Of a stretch of DNA of 64,000 bases, positions 26,190 through 34,613 are shown one piece after another. Position numbers and translations under genes: made by a program. The notes beneath the pieces are model-generated. The model did no database searches and had not been told where the DNA came from. It was given only the letters and a program-made list of their open reading frames with translations. Source of the stretch: Chryseobacterium indoltheticum (lineage in GTDB: Bacteria > Bacteroidota > Bacteroidia > Flavobacteriales > Weeksellaceae). Position 1 is the first letter of the stretch. Every line of letters begins with the position of its first letter. The stretch lies in contig NZ_CP033929.1 of NCBI RefSeq assembly GCF_003815915.1, forward strand, positions 1,550,001 through 1,614,000. Reading direction: 5' to 3'.

Positions 26190-27380
26190 TTAAATAAAAT
26201 CATAAATGCCGTTTTTCCAGCCCAAAACTTTTGACGAATCTGCATTCAGCCAGTTTTTGAGAATCGTTGCGTAGACTTTTCGGAAATCTTCGGTATAAAT
26301 TAAATCTCCTTCGTTTAGATTTTGCAAATCGGGAAGGGCATTAAGAATTCCTTTCTTTTTTAATCCACCACTGATAAAAAACATTTGATTGGCTGTTCCG
26401 TGGTCGGTTCCTTTGCTTGCATTTTGGGCAACACGTCTCCCGAATTCTGAAAATGTCATGAGTAAAATATCATTAAATAATCCATTCGATTTCATATCAG
26501 AAACAAAAGATTTTACGGCATCATTGATTTCTCCAAACAGTTTTTGCTGTCTTTCATTTTGATTAACGTGCGTATCAAAACTTCCGATAGAAAGATAATA
26601 AACCTGTGTATTAATATCAGATTTAATCAATGAAGCCACCGTTTTAAAGTCTTTTCCGAGTTTAGAATTCGGATATTCCTGAGTCGATTTTTTTGCTTTG
26701 CTTTTCTCGAAAATATAATCAGCATTATTGATCGTAGAGCCTAAAGTTTTGTATAAATAAGAAACCGTTTCATCATCATGATGATGGTCGTTATTGTACA
26801 ATGATTTGAAATATTTTTCCTGACTGGTTTGATACAGTTTTTTTGGATCTTTAAAGGCAAAAGCTTTGTTGTTTTCTCCTTTTAAAGCCAGACTCAGCAT
26901 GTCATCAACTTCCAAAGCCTGCGTCGGATGTTCACATTTATAACATTCTTCATCCAAAAATCTTCCGAGCCATCCTGTTTCCAAAAACTCATCGCTTTTA
27001 CTTGCAGAATGCCAAATATCCATGCTTCTGAAATGCGATTTATCAGGATTCGGATAACCTACATTATTCATAAGGGAAAGTTCGCCGCTGTCAAATAATT
27101 CTTTAAAATAGGACAATGCAGGATTGATTCCCGTTTCATCATTTAAAGCTAATGAATCTTTGACCGAAATAGTATTTCTTTCTTTAAAATAAATATCGTT
27201 TTTTGTAGGGATAATCGTATTTAAACCGTCATTTCCACCTGTGAATTGTAAAATGATCAATATCTTCTGACTTGGATTTAGGGCGTTATCTAAAGTCATC
27301 GACTGCAAAAAATTCGGAACCAATAAGGAAGCCGTTGCCAATGAACTGATCTTTAAAAATTCTCTTCTCTTTATGATCAT
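26190..27380 (-). CDS. DUF1501 protein with Tat-type signal
   Basis: A 396-aa protein. The N-terminus MIIKRREFLKISSLATASLL has a twin-arginine RREFLK motif, indicating Tat export. The body has the DUF1501 hallmarks, including LQFTGGNDGLNTIIPT near residue 45, GSFDTHVNQ, and FSEFGRRVAQNASKGTDHGT, which resemble a sulfatase/alkaline-phosphatase-like active-site region. Its role is unknown. It follows the DUF1800 gene by 65 bp, a pair widely conserved in Bacteroidetes and Planctomycetes. Confidence 0.9.
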   Translation of the reverse strand: MIIKRREFLKISSLATASLLVPNFLQSMTLDNALNPSQKILIILQFTGGNDGLNTIIPTKNDIYFKERNTISVKDSLALNDETGINPALSYFKELFDSGELSLMNNVGYPNPDKSHFRSMDIWHSASKSDEFLETGWLGRFLDEECYKCEHPTQALEVDDMLSLALKGENNKAFAFKDPKKLYQTSQEKYFKSLYNNDHHHDDETVSYLYKTLGSTINNADYIFEKSKAKKSTQEYPNSKLGKDFKTVASLIKSDINTQVYYLSIGSFDTHVNQNERQQKLFGEINDAVKSFVSDMKSNGLFNDILLMTFSEFGRRVAQNASKGTDHGTANQMFFISGGLKKKGILNALPDLQNLNEGDLIYTEDFRKVYATILKNWLNADSSKVLGWKNGIYDFI

Positions 27381-27416
27381 AATTTTTTTTCTTTGATTAA
27401 ATAAAACTAGCTTTCT

Positions 27417-27444
27417 CTAACTTCTAACTTCTAACTTCTAACTC
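27417..27444. repeat. Heptanucleotide microsatellite
   Basis: Four tandem copies of CTAACTT (last copy variant CTAACTC) lie between the DUF1800 and DUF1501 genes, immediately after the DUF1800 stop on the minus strand. Confidence 0.8.
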
Positions 27445-27445
27445 C

Positions 27446-28819
27446 CTACATTAACTGATATTCCGGTGTGGACATCAGATTGATCACATTCATTTTAAGA
27501 CTCTTATCCGAAAACTGATTAACAATATTCATATCCAATGATTCTGAATTCACAATTAGATAATCTTCTGCTTTTTTCTGCGCTAAAGCCTGGTCAACTT
27601 TATTCCAGTCAATTATTATATTCGGGTTTTTAAAGCTTTTATTTAAAGCTTCACGAGATTTCATTCCCATGTCCATATCGTCATCTTCCCTTGCAGAATA
27701 TTCCATAGGACGCAAACCAGACCAGATTTGGGGGATCTGAAGTCTTAACATCAAAGTAGAGCTGTCGATCCATGATTTTCCATTAGGCCAACCGGCAACA
27801 TTGGGCGGATAAAGCAACATCTGCCCCAAAAGTTTTTGGTAAACCGTAATGTTTTCAGGATTTTGAATATTCATCGGGAGGATTCTCATCATACCGACAA
27901 ATAATTCTGTGGGAGATTTTATACGGTTGCCAATATTTTTTTTATCATAAAACCAAGGGCTTGAAAAAATTTCGTTCATCAGTTTTTTGATATCATATCC
28001 GGATTGGTAAAAGTCTTCGCTTAGATTTTTAATCCTGCTTGAATCGGGCTTTTCGTTGACAAAAAAGGTATAGATTTTTGTAGTAATAAATTCTGCAGTA
28101 GATTTTTGTTCGAGAATAATATTCAAAATATCATCACCGGTAAAGTTTCCGGTTTTTCCAAGAAAAGTTTTTGTGCCGGTATCGTGAAGCTTTTTTCTTT
28201 CATTAAAATTTCCTTCTTTATCATAACCCCATCCTGTAAAAGCTCTTGCGGCTTCCCGGATATCTTTTTCGGTATAATTACCACGACCCATTGTGAATAG
28301 TTCCATAACTTCACGGGCGAAATTTTCATTGGGATGATCTTTTTTATTTTGTTGATTATTCAAAAAACTGAGCATTGCGGGAGAACGGCTCACTTCAAAC
28401 AACAGATCTTTGAAATTTCCCAAAGATTTTTCCCTAATTATATTCAGTAATTGCTGGTTAAATTTTGAATTATTGATTCTCGTCGCAAAATGTCCGTGCC
28501 AGAAAAAAGCCATTTTCTCACGTAGCTGTTCTTTGCTGGCAGTCATTTTTTGTAGAAAATTAAGATTCAGCTCGTTGTTTTGCTTCTGATTGACTCTTTG
28601 TATCTCCCTTTTCTGTTCGGCTGTAGCTTTTGGATCTGTATATTCAATCGGTTGAATGTCGGGAGTTTCATATACAATAGGAGAGAAGCTTTCTTCATTG
28701 AAAACTTCATTCAAAATTGTCTTGATGTTTTTGTTTTTCAGGTCATCTATCTGCTCAATTCCCGGTCCGAAACCTGCACGCCAAAGAAGATGTTTGTTAT
28801 TGATAAGTGAAGCAGCCAT
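27446..28819 (-). CDS. DUF1800 protein
   Basis: A 457-aa protein. The N-terminus LLWRAGFGPGIEQIDDL and the segments EKMAFFWHGHFATRI, FAREVMELFTMGRGNYTEKD and EAARAFTGWGYD are all DUF1800 signatures. No signal peptide is obvious, unlike its DUF1501 partner downstream. Its function is not established, although the pairing of the two families suggests a shared exported complex or substrate. It is the upstream gene of the two-gene unit. Confidence 0.9.
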   Translation of the reverse strand: MAASLINNKHLLWRAGFGPGIEQIDDLKNKNIKTILNEVFNEESFSPIVYETPDIQPIEYTDPKATAEQKREIQRVNQKQNNELNLNFLQKMTASKEQLREKMAFFWHGHFATRINNSKFNQQLLNIIREKSLGNFKDLLFEVSRSPAMLSFLNNQQNKKDHPNENFAREVMELFTMGRGNYTEKDIREAARAFTGWGYDKEGNFNERKKLHDTGTKTFLGKTGNFTGDDILNIILEQKSTAEFITTKIYTFFVNEKPDSSRIKNLSEDFYQSGYDIKKLMNEIFSSPWFYDKKNIGNRIKSPTELFVGMMRILPMNIQNPENITVYQKLLGQMLLYPPNVAGWPNGKSWIDSSTLMLRLQIPQIWSGLRPMEYSAREDDDMDMGMKSREALNKSFKNPNIIIDWNKVDQALAQKKAEDYLIVNSESLDMNIVNQFSDKSLKMNVINLMSTPEYQLM

Positions 28820-29008
28820 AATCCTGATTTTATTTTTTTGATGATTAAATAAAGATGAGGTTAAACTGTATAAACAAATATTAATGTCTATTTATTGTTT
28901 GCCTGTATGTAAAGTTAAACAACTATTTAAATATTTTAAATTTTAATGATTTGATTTTCATTGTGTATGGGATATTGCGGGCTTTGGGATTAAGAAGTGT
29001 GAGTTATT

Positions 29009-29025
29009 TTGGCATGATTTTTACA
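29009..29025 (+). promoter_or_regulatory. Candidate sigma-54-like -24/-12 promoter
   Basis: TTGGCATGATTTTTACA has TGGCAT, a 5-bp spacer and TTAC, close to the TGGCAC-N5-TTGC sigma-54 consensus (the -12 G is A). It lies about 35 bp before the barrel-protein ATG, where no TAnnTTTG box is apparent. Confidence 0.4.
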
Positions 29026-29060
29026 TCTCTCCTTTTTAGTAAAATTTAAAAATCAGAGTT

Positions 29061-29633
29061 ATGAAAATGTTTAAGCAAACCATTTTGGCAGCTGGAATTT
29101 TAACAGCCGGTTTAGTAAGTGCGCAAAGTGCTCAGATGAATAATATGATCAAAGTAGGAGCAACTGCAGGTATTGCTGTTCCTTCAGATAACGTGTCTGC
29201 AGCAGTGGGCGTAGATGTAGCATATCAAAATCTTATCACTCCAGGTTTTGGATTAGGTATTGCAACAGGGTATACCCATTATTTCGGAAAAGATAACAGC
29301 GGATATAATAATAATGATGTAGGAGTTGTTCCTGTAGCAGCACTTTTTAGAGTATATCCTAAACAGACAGGATTTTATTTCGGAGCCGATTTAGGATACG
29401 GATTTTTGGTAGGTGATGATAAGGTAGCAACCAATTCAACAGTAAACAGACCAGATGGCGGTTTCTATCTTAAACCTGAAATAGGGTACCACAACAGAGA
29501 CTGGAATTTCTATGTACAATACCAAAAAGTATTTGCAGGCAGCAACGGAGATATCGCATCACCAGCTTCTCAGGACTATAATGTGGGAAGCATCGGAGTA
29601 GGATTTTCTTACAATATTGCTTTAGGGAAATAA
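29061..29633 (+). CDS. Outer membrane beta-barrel protein
   Basis: A 190-aa protein with a signal peptide (MKMFKQTILAAGILTAGLVSAQ). Alternating hydrophobic strands (VGATAGIAVPSDNVSAAVGV, then FGLGIATGYTHYF and FYFGADLGYGFLVG) and a C-terminal aromatic-containing strand (VGFSYNIALGK) indicate an eight-stranded barrel of the OmpX/OmpA-transmembrane or P44 type. No periplasmic domain is present. The ligand or role is unknown. It has its own terminator, which overlaps an apparent upstream start of the next gene. Confidence 0.8.
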   Translation: MKMFKQTILAAGILTAGLVSAQSAQMNNMIKVGATAGIAVPSDNVSAAVGVDVAYQNLITPGFGLGIATGYTHYFGKDNSGYNNNDVGVVPVAALFRVYPKQTGFYFGADLGYGFLVGDDKVATNSTVNRPDGGFYLKPEIGYHNRDWNFYVQYQKVFAGSNGDIASPASQDYNVGSIGVGFSYNIALGK

Positions 29634-29660
29634 TCAGACAGAATATAATTAGTTATTAGC

Positions 29661-29694
29661 CAAACCTTTTCGAGTTTTTGAAAAGGTTTTCTGT
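29661..29694 (+). terminator. Terminator after the barrel protein
   Basis: AACCTTTTC and GAAAAGGTT stem with an 8-nt T-rich loop and trailing T. An in-frame ATG of the glucokinase frame (29678) lies inside it, so that start is unlikely. Confidence 0.75.
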
Positions 29695-29723
29695 TCCAAT
29701 ACACGAAATACCAAAACAATTAT

Positions 29724-29731
29724 TATATTTG
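29724..29731 (+). promoter_or_regulatory. -7 box of glucokinase
   Basis: TATATTTG, 15 bp before ATG 29747, implies a very short leader. No good -33 box was found. Confidence 0.5.
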
Positions 29732-29746
29732 ATAAAATTTGCGATT

Positions 29747-30796
29747 ATGAACTTGAATCCAAAATTTCCTCTCTATTTACCAGGGGTTAAGAACACCAAT
29801 AATGATAATGTTTCTATTATCGGAGCCAACTTGAGAGAAGATGTGACTAGTATTGCATATTACACTTCAGGAAATTCCGGGATAGAACTTAAATTTAAAA
29901 ATAATTATCCTACCAAAGAATATGCATCTTTTACTGATGTGCTTTCAAAGTTTATGCAGGATTCTCAGCTGGAAAATGTACAACGCCTTGGGATCTCGGT
30001 TCCGGGACCTGTACTTGACGGTAAAAGTCATCCGGCACGTTTAAACTGGAGCTTAGATGTAGAAGAGTATCAAAGCAAATTTGGTTTTGAAAAAGTCGAC
30101 ATGCTGAATGACCAGGAAGCTGCTGCTTATGGAATTGCTCTTTTGGATGATTCTGAATTGGATGCAATCTATACAAACGGTCAACGTGAAAAGGGAAATG
30201 TTGCTATTCTGGCACCAGGAAATGGTTTGGGAGAAGCAGGTTATTTCTTTGACGGAAAATACCTAAGACCTTTTGCAACGGAAGGAGGACATTCAGAATT
30301 CTCACCGAGAACGAATGTTGAAGTAGAATTTTATCAGTTTTTAAATAATATCTATGGAATTGTAAGCTGGGAAAATGTGCTTTCTAAAACAGGTTTGTTT
30401 AACATCTACCGATTTTTGAGAGATGTAAAAAGACATCCTGAGCCTGAATGGCTTTCAGAACGCTTAGCCCATGGAAACTTTACTGAAGAAATTTATAAAG
30501 CATCCATGAATGAAGATGCGTTGATCTGCAGAATAGCTTTAGATACCTTCATCGAATTTTTGGCAAGAGAAGCAAACAACCTTACTTTAAAGCTTAAAGC
30601 TACGGGAGGTTTATTGATTGCGGGAGATATCCCACAAATTATCAGAGAATATATCGACAAAGATAAATTCTACGAGAAATTCAAAATCAGTGATAAGATG
30701 GAAGATATGTTGAAGAATATTCCTATCCATTTGGTGAATACAGACAGTACAAGTATCAATGGTGCGGCACTCTACACCGCCTACTTTACAGAATAA
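29747..30796 (+). CDS. glk: Glucokinase (E. coli Glk family)
   Basis: 349 aa from ATG 29747 (MNLNPKFPLYLPG); the earlier in-frame ATG at 29678 lies within the previous terminator. The protein has the Glk layout: N-terminal ATPase lobe with GISVPGPV and the catalytic aspartate region LNDQEAAAYGIALL, then ILAPGNGLGEAG phosphate loop, and EGGHSEFSPRT with the conserved glucose-binding Glu/His. It phosphorylates glucose at C6 using ATP. The gene stands alone with its own promoter box and terminator. Confidence 0.88.
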   Translation: MNLNPKFPLYLPGVKNTNNDNVSIIGANLREDVTSIAYYTSGNSGIELKFKNNYPTKEYASFTDVLSKFMQDSQLENVQRLGISVPGPVLDGKSHPARLNWSLDVEEYQSKFGFEKVDMLNDQEAAAYGIALLDDSELDAIYTNGQREKGNVAILAPGNGLGEAGYFFDGKYLRPFATEGGHSEFSPRTNVEVEFYQFLNNIYGIVSWENVLSKTGLFNIYRFLRDVKRHPEPEWLSERLAHGNFTEEIYKASMNEDALICRIALDTFIEFLAREANNLTLKLKATGGLLIAGDIPQIIREYIDKDKFYEKFKISDKMEDMLKNIPIHLVNTDSTSINGAALYTAYFTE

Positions 30797-30803
30797 ACAT
30801 AAG

Positions 30804-30828
30804 CTCCGAAGAAATTCGGAGTTTTTTT
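30804..30828 (+). terminator. Glucokinase terminator
   Basis: CTCCGAA (30804-30810) and TTCGGAG (30815-30821) with a GAAA loop and seven T. Confidence 0.9.
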
Positions 30829-30865
30829 ATGGCCTGATTTTATTCATATCGAAACAGCTTTTTTA

Positions 30866-30910
30866 TTGATGTACATCAAGATGAATTATTAAATAAGATA
30901 ATTACATTTG
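30866..30910 (+). promoter_or_regulatory. FNR/Crp-type box and promoter of the first yceI
   Basis: TTGATGTACATCAA (30866-30879) is a perfect palindrome identical to the FNR-type TTGAT-N4-ATCAA pattern. It lies 23 bp upstream of TACATTTG (30903-30910), a Bacteroidetes -7 box. Its centre would be about 40-45 bp upstream of the start, the class II activator position. Confidence 0.6.
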
Positions 30911-30940
30911 CAGCTTTAATAAACTATTTAAAAATTTACA

Positions 30941-31507
30941 ATGAAAAAAATATTCATATTAGCAGTTTTGGCTAGTGGATTAGCTTTCGGGCAGGCAAAA
31001 AAAGTAGTAAGCTCTGATGTTCACTGGTGGGGATACAAAGTTGCTAAATCTCAGGCGAGTTCTCACGACGGTACTATTACTGTAAAATCAGGAAACATCG
31101 TAATGAAAGGTAATGAAATTGCAGGCGGCTCTTTCGTTTTGGATATGAATTCTATCAACGCAACTGATGTTTCAGGAGAAACGCAGGGGAAATTGAACGG
31201 ACATCTTAAAAACGGAGATTTCTTTGAGGTTGAAAAATTCCCTACCGCTACATTCAAAATTACATCAGTAAAGAAAAACAACGATAAAATGTACAATCGT
31301 ACCATTAACGGTGATCTTACGGTAAAAGGTAAAACAAACCCCGTTTCTTTCCCTGCAAACGTTACGGTGAAGGGTGGAGTGGTAACTTTAACGTCAGATA
31401 AGTTCTCTTTCGACAGACAAAAATTTGATGTCGCTTACAAATCTTCTATGAAAGATGTTTTTGTGAAAGATGAGATAGAAATGACCGTTAAGGTGAGTGC
31501 GAAATAA
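30941..31507 (+). CDS. YceI-family periplasmic protein, copy 1
   Basis: A 188-aa protein with a signal peptide (MKKIFILAVLASGLAFGQA). The mature domain is the YceI lipocalin-like barrel: VHWWGYKVAKSQASSHDGTI at the start, GSFVLDMNSINATD, then FFEVEKFPTATFKITSV and VSFPANVTV. YceI barrels bind isoprenoid-type or amphipathic ligands in their cavity. A paralogue follows. The FNR-type box makes this the more likely regulated copy. Confidence 0.9.
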   Translation: MKKIFILAVLASGLAFGQAKKVVSSDVHWWGYKVAKSQASSHDGTITVKSGNIVMKGNEIAGGSFVLDMNSINATDVSGETQGKLNGHLKNGDFFEVEKFPTATFKITSVKKNNDKMYNRTINGDLTVKGKTNPVSFPANVTVKGGVVTLTSDKFSFDRQKFDVAYKSSMKDVFVKDEIEMTVKVSAK

Positions 31508-31528
31508 TTTATTTAAAAAAATATTATT

Positions 31529-31560
31529 AAAAGTGTAGAAGTTCTACACTTTTTTTTATT
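31529..31560 (+). terminator. Terminator between the yceI paralogues
   Basis: AAAAGTGTAGAA (31529-31540) and TTCTACACTTTT (31542-31553) form a nearly perfect palindrome followed by T, so the two paralogues are separate units. Confidence 0.85.
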
Positions 31561-31585
31561 TTTGTTGAATTGTAAATAAAATATA

Positions 31586-32197
31586 ATGAAAAGATTACTA
31601 TTGTTTGTTATGATGTGTGCAAGCATATCATTTGTTTTTGCTCAGAAAAAAGGAGATAAAGTTTCGAAAGTGATAACATCCGAGATTAAATGGTGGGGAC
31701 ATAAAGTGGTAAAAACTAAAGCTTCGTCTCACTACGGAAGTCTGAAACTGAAAAGCGGTAAATTTAATTTCGATAAAACGGTTTTGGTAGACGGTGAGTT
31801 TGTAATCGATATGAGAAGTCTTATGGTTGCAGATGTTTCTGGTGATGACCAGGTAAAACTGACTAACGAATTGAAAGGAACCAATTTCTTCGAAGTTAAA
31901 AAATTCCCTACTGCTAAATTTCATTTAAAGAAAATCATCCCGCTTGCAAACAGCGAATACAATTCTACCATTGTAGGTGATATCACGATCAAGAATATCA
32001 GAAAAACAATTTCTTTCCCTGCAAACGCCCATATTACGCAGTTTACGGTAGAAATTGAGTCTTCAAAATTCTCTTTAAACAGAAAAGATTTCAGAATTTT
32101 CTATCAGAATTCTTTGAAAGATTATTTCATCAAAGACGAAATGGATATTCAGTTTAAGGTTTCTACTCAAAAAGTTGATAACGAAAGACCTTTGTAA
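31586..32197 (+). CDS. YceI-family periplasmic protein, copy 2
   Basis: A 203-aa paralogue of the preceding gene (IKWWGHKVVKTKASSHYGSL, VIDMRSLMVADVSGDDQV, FFEVKKFPTAKFHLKKI). It has a signal peptide (MKRLLLFVMMCASISFVFAQ) and a longer charged C-terminal tail (KVDNERPL). TATTTTTG (31557-31564) is a possible -7 box overlapping the end of the preceding terminator. The FNR-type box of copy 1 is not repeated before this gene. Tandem duplication is inferred. Confidence 0.88.
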   Translation: MKRLLLFVMMCASISFVFAQKKGDKVSKVITSEIKWWGHKVVKTKASSHYGSLKLKSGKFNFDKTVLVDGEFVIDMRSLMVADVSGDDQVKLTNELKGTNFFEVKKFPTAKFHLKKIIPLANSEYNSTIVGDITIKNIRKTISFPANAHITQFTVEIESSKFSLNRKDFRIFYQNSLKDYFIKDEMDIQFKVSTQKVDNERPL

Positions 32198-32216
32198 GGT
32201 TAAAATTATTATAAAT

Positions 32217-32252
32217 AAAAAAGGACTGCTGGAAATAAGCGGTCCTTTTTTT
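32217..32252 (+). terminator. Terminator after the second yceI
   Basis: AAAAAGGAC pairs with GTCCTTTTT, with additional internal pairing, followed by T. Confidence 0.75.
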
Positions 32253-32260
32253 ATTTTAGC

Positions 32261-32905
32261 ATGATGAAAATCTACGTAATAAGCGGTCTTGGTGCAGATT
32301 TTAAAGTTTTGGAACGTTTGCAGTTTCCAAAAGAGCATGACGTTGTATTTATTGATTGGCTGATTCCTGAGAATAATGAATCTTTTGGTTCATATATCGA
32401 GAGAATGGCTGAAAAGATTGATGATTCGGAGCCGTTTTATCTTTTGGGATATTCTTTTGGCGGTATTATAGTTCAGGAAATTGATAAAATAAAACCCGCT
32501 CAAAAAGTCGTTATTCTTGGAAGTATAAAATCTGACAAAGAAAAATCAAAGTTAATCAGGATGGGAGAATTTACAAGAATCCCGAAGTATCTTCCTGTGG
32601 GTTTCTTTAGTGACCGTACTTCTCAGCTTTACGCTAAGTTCAGGCAAATGATCTATTCAAAAAATCCAAAAGTGATTGAGTATTTTCAGGTTCGGGATCC
32701 TTACTATTTGAAATGGTCTGTAGAAAGAATTTCGGAATGGAAATTTGATGAAAATCCTCATGTGATCCAGATTTTGGGCGACCTTGATATTGTTTTTCCA
32801 TTAAAAAATTCAAAACCTGATTATATCATTAAAGGGGGTACCCATCTTTTTCCGGCAACAAAATACAAAGAGGTTTCTTTACTTTTAAATAAAATATTTA
32901 TTTAA
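32261..32905 (+). CDS. Small alpha/beta hydrolase
   Basis: A 214-aa alpha/beta-fold hydrolase. The nucleophile elbow is LLGYSFGGIIVQE (G-Y-S-F-G), and the last strand has IIKGGTHLFPATKY with the catalytic His; the Asp is probably in ILGDLDIVFP. There is no signal peptide. MMKIYVISGLGADFKVLERL is the typical opening of small esterase-like members. The substrate is unknown. It stands between the second yceI and amt with no obvious operon. Confidence 0.8.
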   Translation: MMKIYVISGLGADFKVLERLQFPKEHDVVFIDWLIPENNESFGSYIERMAEKIDDSEPFYLLGYSFGGIIVQEIDKIKPAQKVVILGSIKSDKEKSKLIRMGEFTRIPKYLPVGFFSDRTSQLYAKFRQMIYSKNPKVIEYFQVRDPYYLKWSVERISEWKFDENPHVIQILGDLDIVFPLKNSKPDYIIKGGTHLFPATKYKEVSLLLNKIFI

Positions 32906-33052
32906 ATTTTAAAATGGTATTAAATTTATAGGGGTTTACAATTTATTTTTATGTTTTTATCATATTTATTTTTAATTTTGAAGGGGTTAAAATAAAAATA
33001 AGTATAATTACTTTTTTTGGTGATTTAAAACAGTTAAAAATATAGAACTCTT

Positions 33053-34399
33053 ATGAAAGTTGGATTAAAATGGAAAGTTTCATTTGTTGTCATTTGCATT
33101 GTAGCAATTGGTGGTTTATTCTTCAGACCAGATGTTGATATTCCCAATACGGGAAATTTTTTGAGTGAGAAAGAAATAGTGGGTTCAGATGTAGCCTGGA
33201 TTCTTGCTGCAGCCGGTTTAGTTTTGCTGATGACTCCCGGTTTATCATTTTTTTATGGCGGAATGGTCGGGAAGAAAAATGTAATTTCCACAATGCTTCA
33301 AAGTTTTATTGCTCTTGGAGTAATTTCTATTTTATGGATTGTCGTTGGTTTTTCTCTTTCGTTTGGTGAATCTATAGGTTTTGAAATCGATGGCGTTCAT
33401 TACGGGATTATCGGAAATCCTTTCACGTATCCGTTTTTTAATCATGTAAGTATTTATCCGCACAAAGCGATGGCTTCAACCATTCCGTTTGTTTTGTTTG
33501 CGCTTTTTCAGATGAAATTTGCGGTCATTACTCCGGCTTTAATTACGGGATCGTTTGCAGAGAGGGTTCGATTTATTTCGTATTTGGTTTTTATGGTATT
33601 ATTCAGCCTTTTTATTTATACACCGCTTTGCCATATGGTTTGGCATCCGGAAGGACTTTTAAATAAATTTTTCGGAGTTAAAGATTTTGCAGGTGGTACG
33701 GTTGTTCACATGAGTGCAGGTTTTGCGGCTTTAGCGGGTGCCATTGTTTTAGGAAGAAGAAAAAATCCGCATCATGAGCCGTCAAATATTCCTTACGTTA
33801 TTCTCGGAACAGGAATGCTGTGGTTCGGATGGTTTGGTTTTAATGCAGGTTCGGCATTAAGCGCTAATGCAACTGCTGCGATTGCTTTCGGAACAACAAC
33901 AATTGCTTCAGCTTCAGCAATGATGACCTGGATTTTCTTTGATAGAATTAATGGACGAAAAGTTTCTGCTTTGGGCGCATGTATCGGTGCGGTTGTAGGT
34001 TTAGTGGCCATTACTCCGGGTTGTGGTTTTGTTTCTATTCAGGAAAGTATTTTTATAGGTTTTATTTCTGCAATTGTTTCTAATTTGATGGTTAATTGGA
34101 AAGCTTTAAAAAAGATAGATGACACGCTTGACGTTTTTGCCTGTCACGGAGTAGGAGGGATTATGGGAATGATTCTTACGGCAATTTTTGCTCACGGTGA
34201 AAATGCAAGTCTTCTTCACGGAGGATTCGGAGTTTTTGCACATCACATGATAGCGCTGATTTTAGTTTCGCTTTTTGCATTTTTCGGATCGATACTTTTA
34301 TACAAAATTACGGATAGAATTATTACGTTGAGAGTAAGAGAAGATTCAGAAGAGCAGGGGCTTGATATGTCGCAGCATAGCGAAAGCTTGAAATGGTAA
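33053..34399 (+). CDS. amt: Ammonium transporter Amt
   Basis: A 448-aa membrane protein with about 11-12 helices. The family signatures WILAAAGLVLLMTPGLSFFYGGM, FAGGTVVHMSAGFAALAGA and DVFACHGVGGIMGMILTAIF are present, including the twin-histidine pore positions (VVHMSAG and ACHGVGG). It moves NH4+/NH3. No glnK (PII) gene follows it, which is less usual. The N-terminus has an extra hydrophobic segment that could be a signal anchor. Confidence 0.95.
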   Translation: MKVGLKWKVSFVVICIVAIGGLFFRPDVDIPNTGNFLSEKEIVGSDVAWILAAAGLVLLMTPGLSFFYGGMVGKKNVISTMLQSFIALGVISILWIVVGFSLSFGESIGFEIDGVHYGIIGNPFTYPFFNHVSIYPHKAMASTIPFVLFALFQMKFAVITPALITGSFAERVRFISYLVFMVLFSLFIYTPLCHMVWHPEGLLNKFFGVKDFAGGTVVHMSAGFAALAGAIVLGRRKNPHHEPSNIPYVILGTGMLWFGWFGFNAGSALSANATAAIAFGTTTIASASAMMTWIFFDRINGRKVSALGACIGAVVGLVAITPGCGFVSIQESIFIGFISAIVSNLMVNWKALKKIDDTLDVFACHGVGGIMGMILTAIFAHGENASLLHGGFGVFAHHMIALILVSLFAFFGSILLYKITDRIITLRVREDSEEQGLDMSQHSESLKW

Positions 34400-34441
34400 A
34401 TGCGTTTTAAATCTATATAATTTCTCTTTCTGATGTAGAAA

Positions 34442-34483
34442 TAGCGTTGATTTGTTTTGATATTTTAAATCTGCTCAACGCTA
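34442..34483 (+). promoter_or_regulatory. Hairpin between amt and sdaA
   Basis: TAGCGTTGA (34442-34450) and TCAACGCTA (34475-34483) form a perfect 9-bp stem with a 24-nt loop. It lacks a T run, so it is more likely an mRNA structure or operator than a terminator. Confidence 0.45.
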
Positions 34484-34555
34484 ATGTCATTCAAAACGAT
34501 TCTTTACAAAAGTACACTTCCATGGAATGGTGACTGGTTACATTATGATTAATTG

Positions 34556-34588
34556 TTTCCATTCTAAGGTATTTTCAATGTATATTTG
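34556..34588 (+). promoter_or_regulatory. Promoter of sdaA
   Basis: TTTC (34556-34559), 21-bp spacer, TATATTTG (34581-34588), 26 bp before the ATG. Confidence 0.6.
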
Positions 34589-34613
34589 CTTTTCATGAAA
34601 ATGGAATTCATTT

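Noticed and set aside
29678..29746. Earlier start of glucokinase
   Set aside because: It lies within the preceding terminator and upstream of a -7 box; the ATG at 29747 begins the conserved protein.
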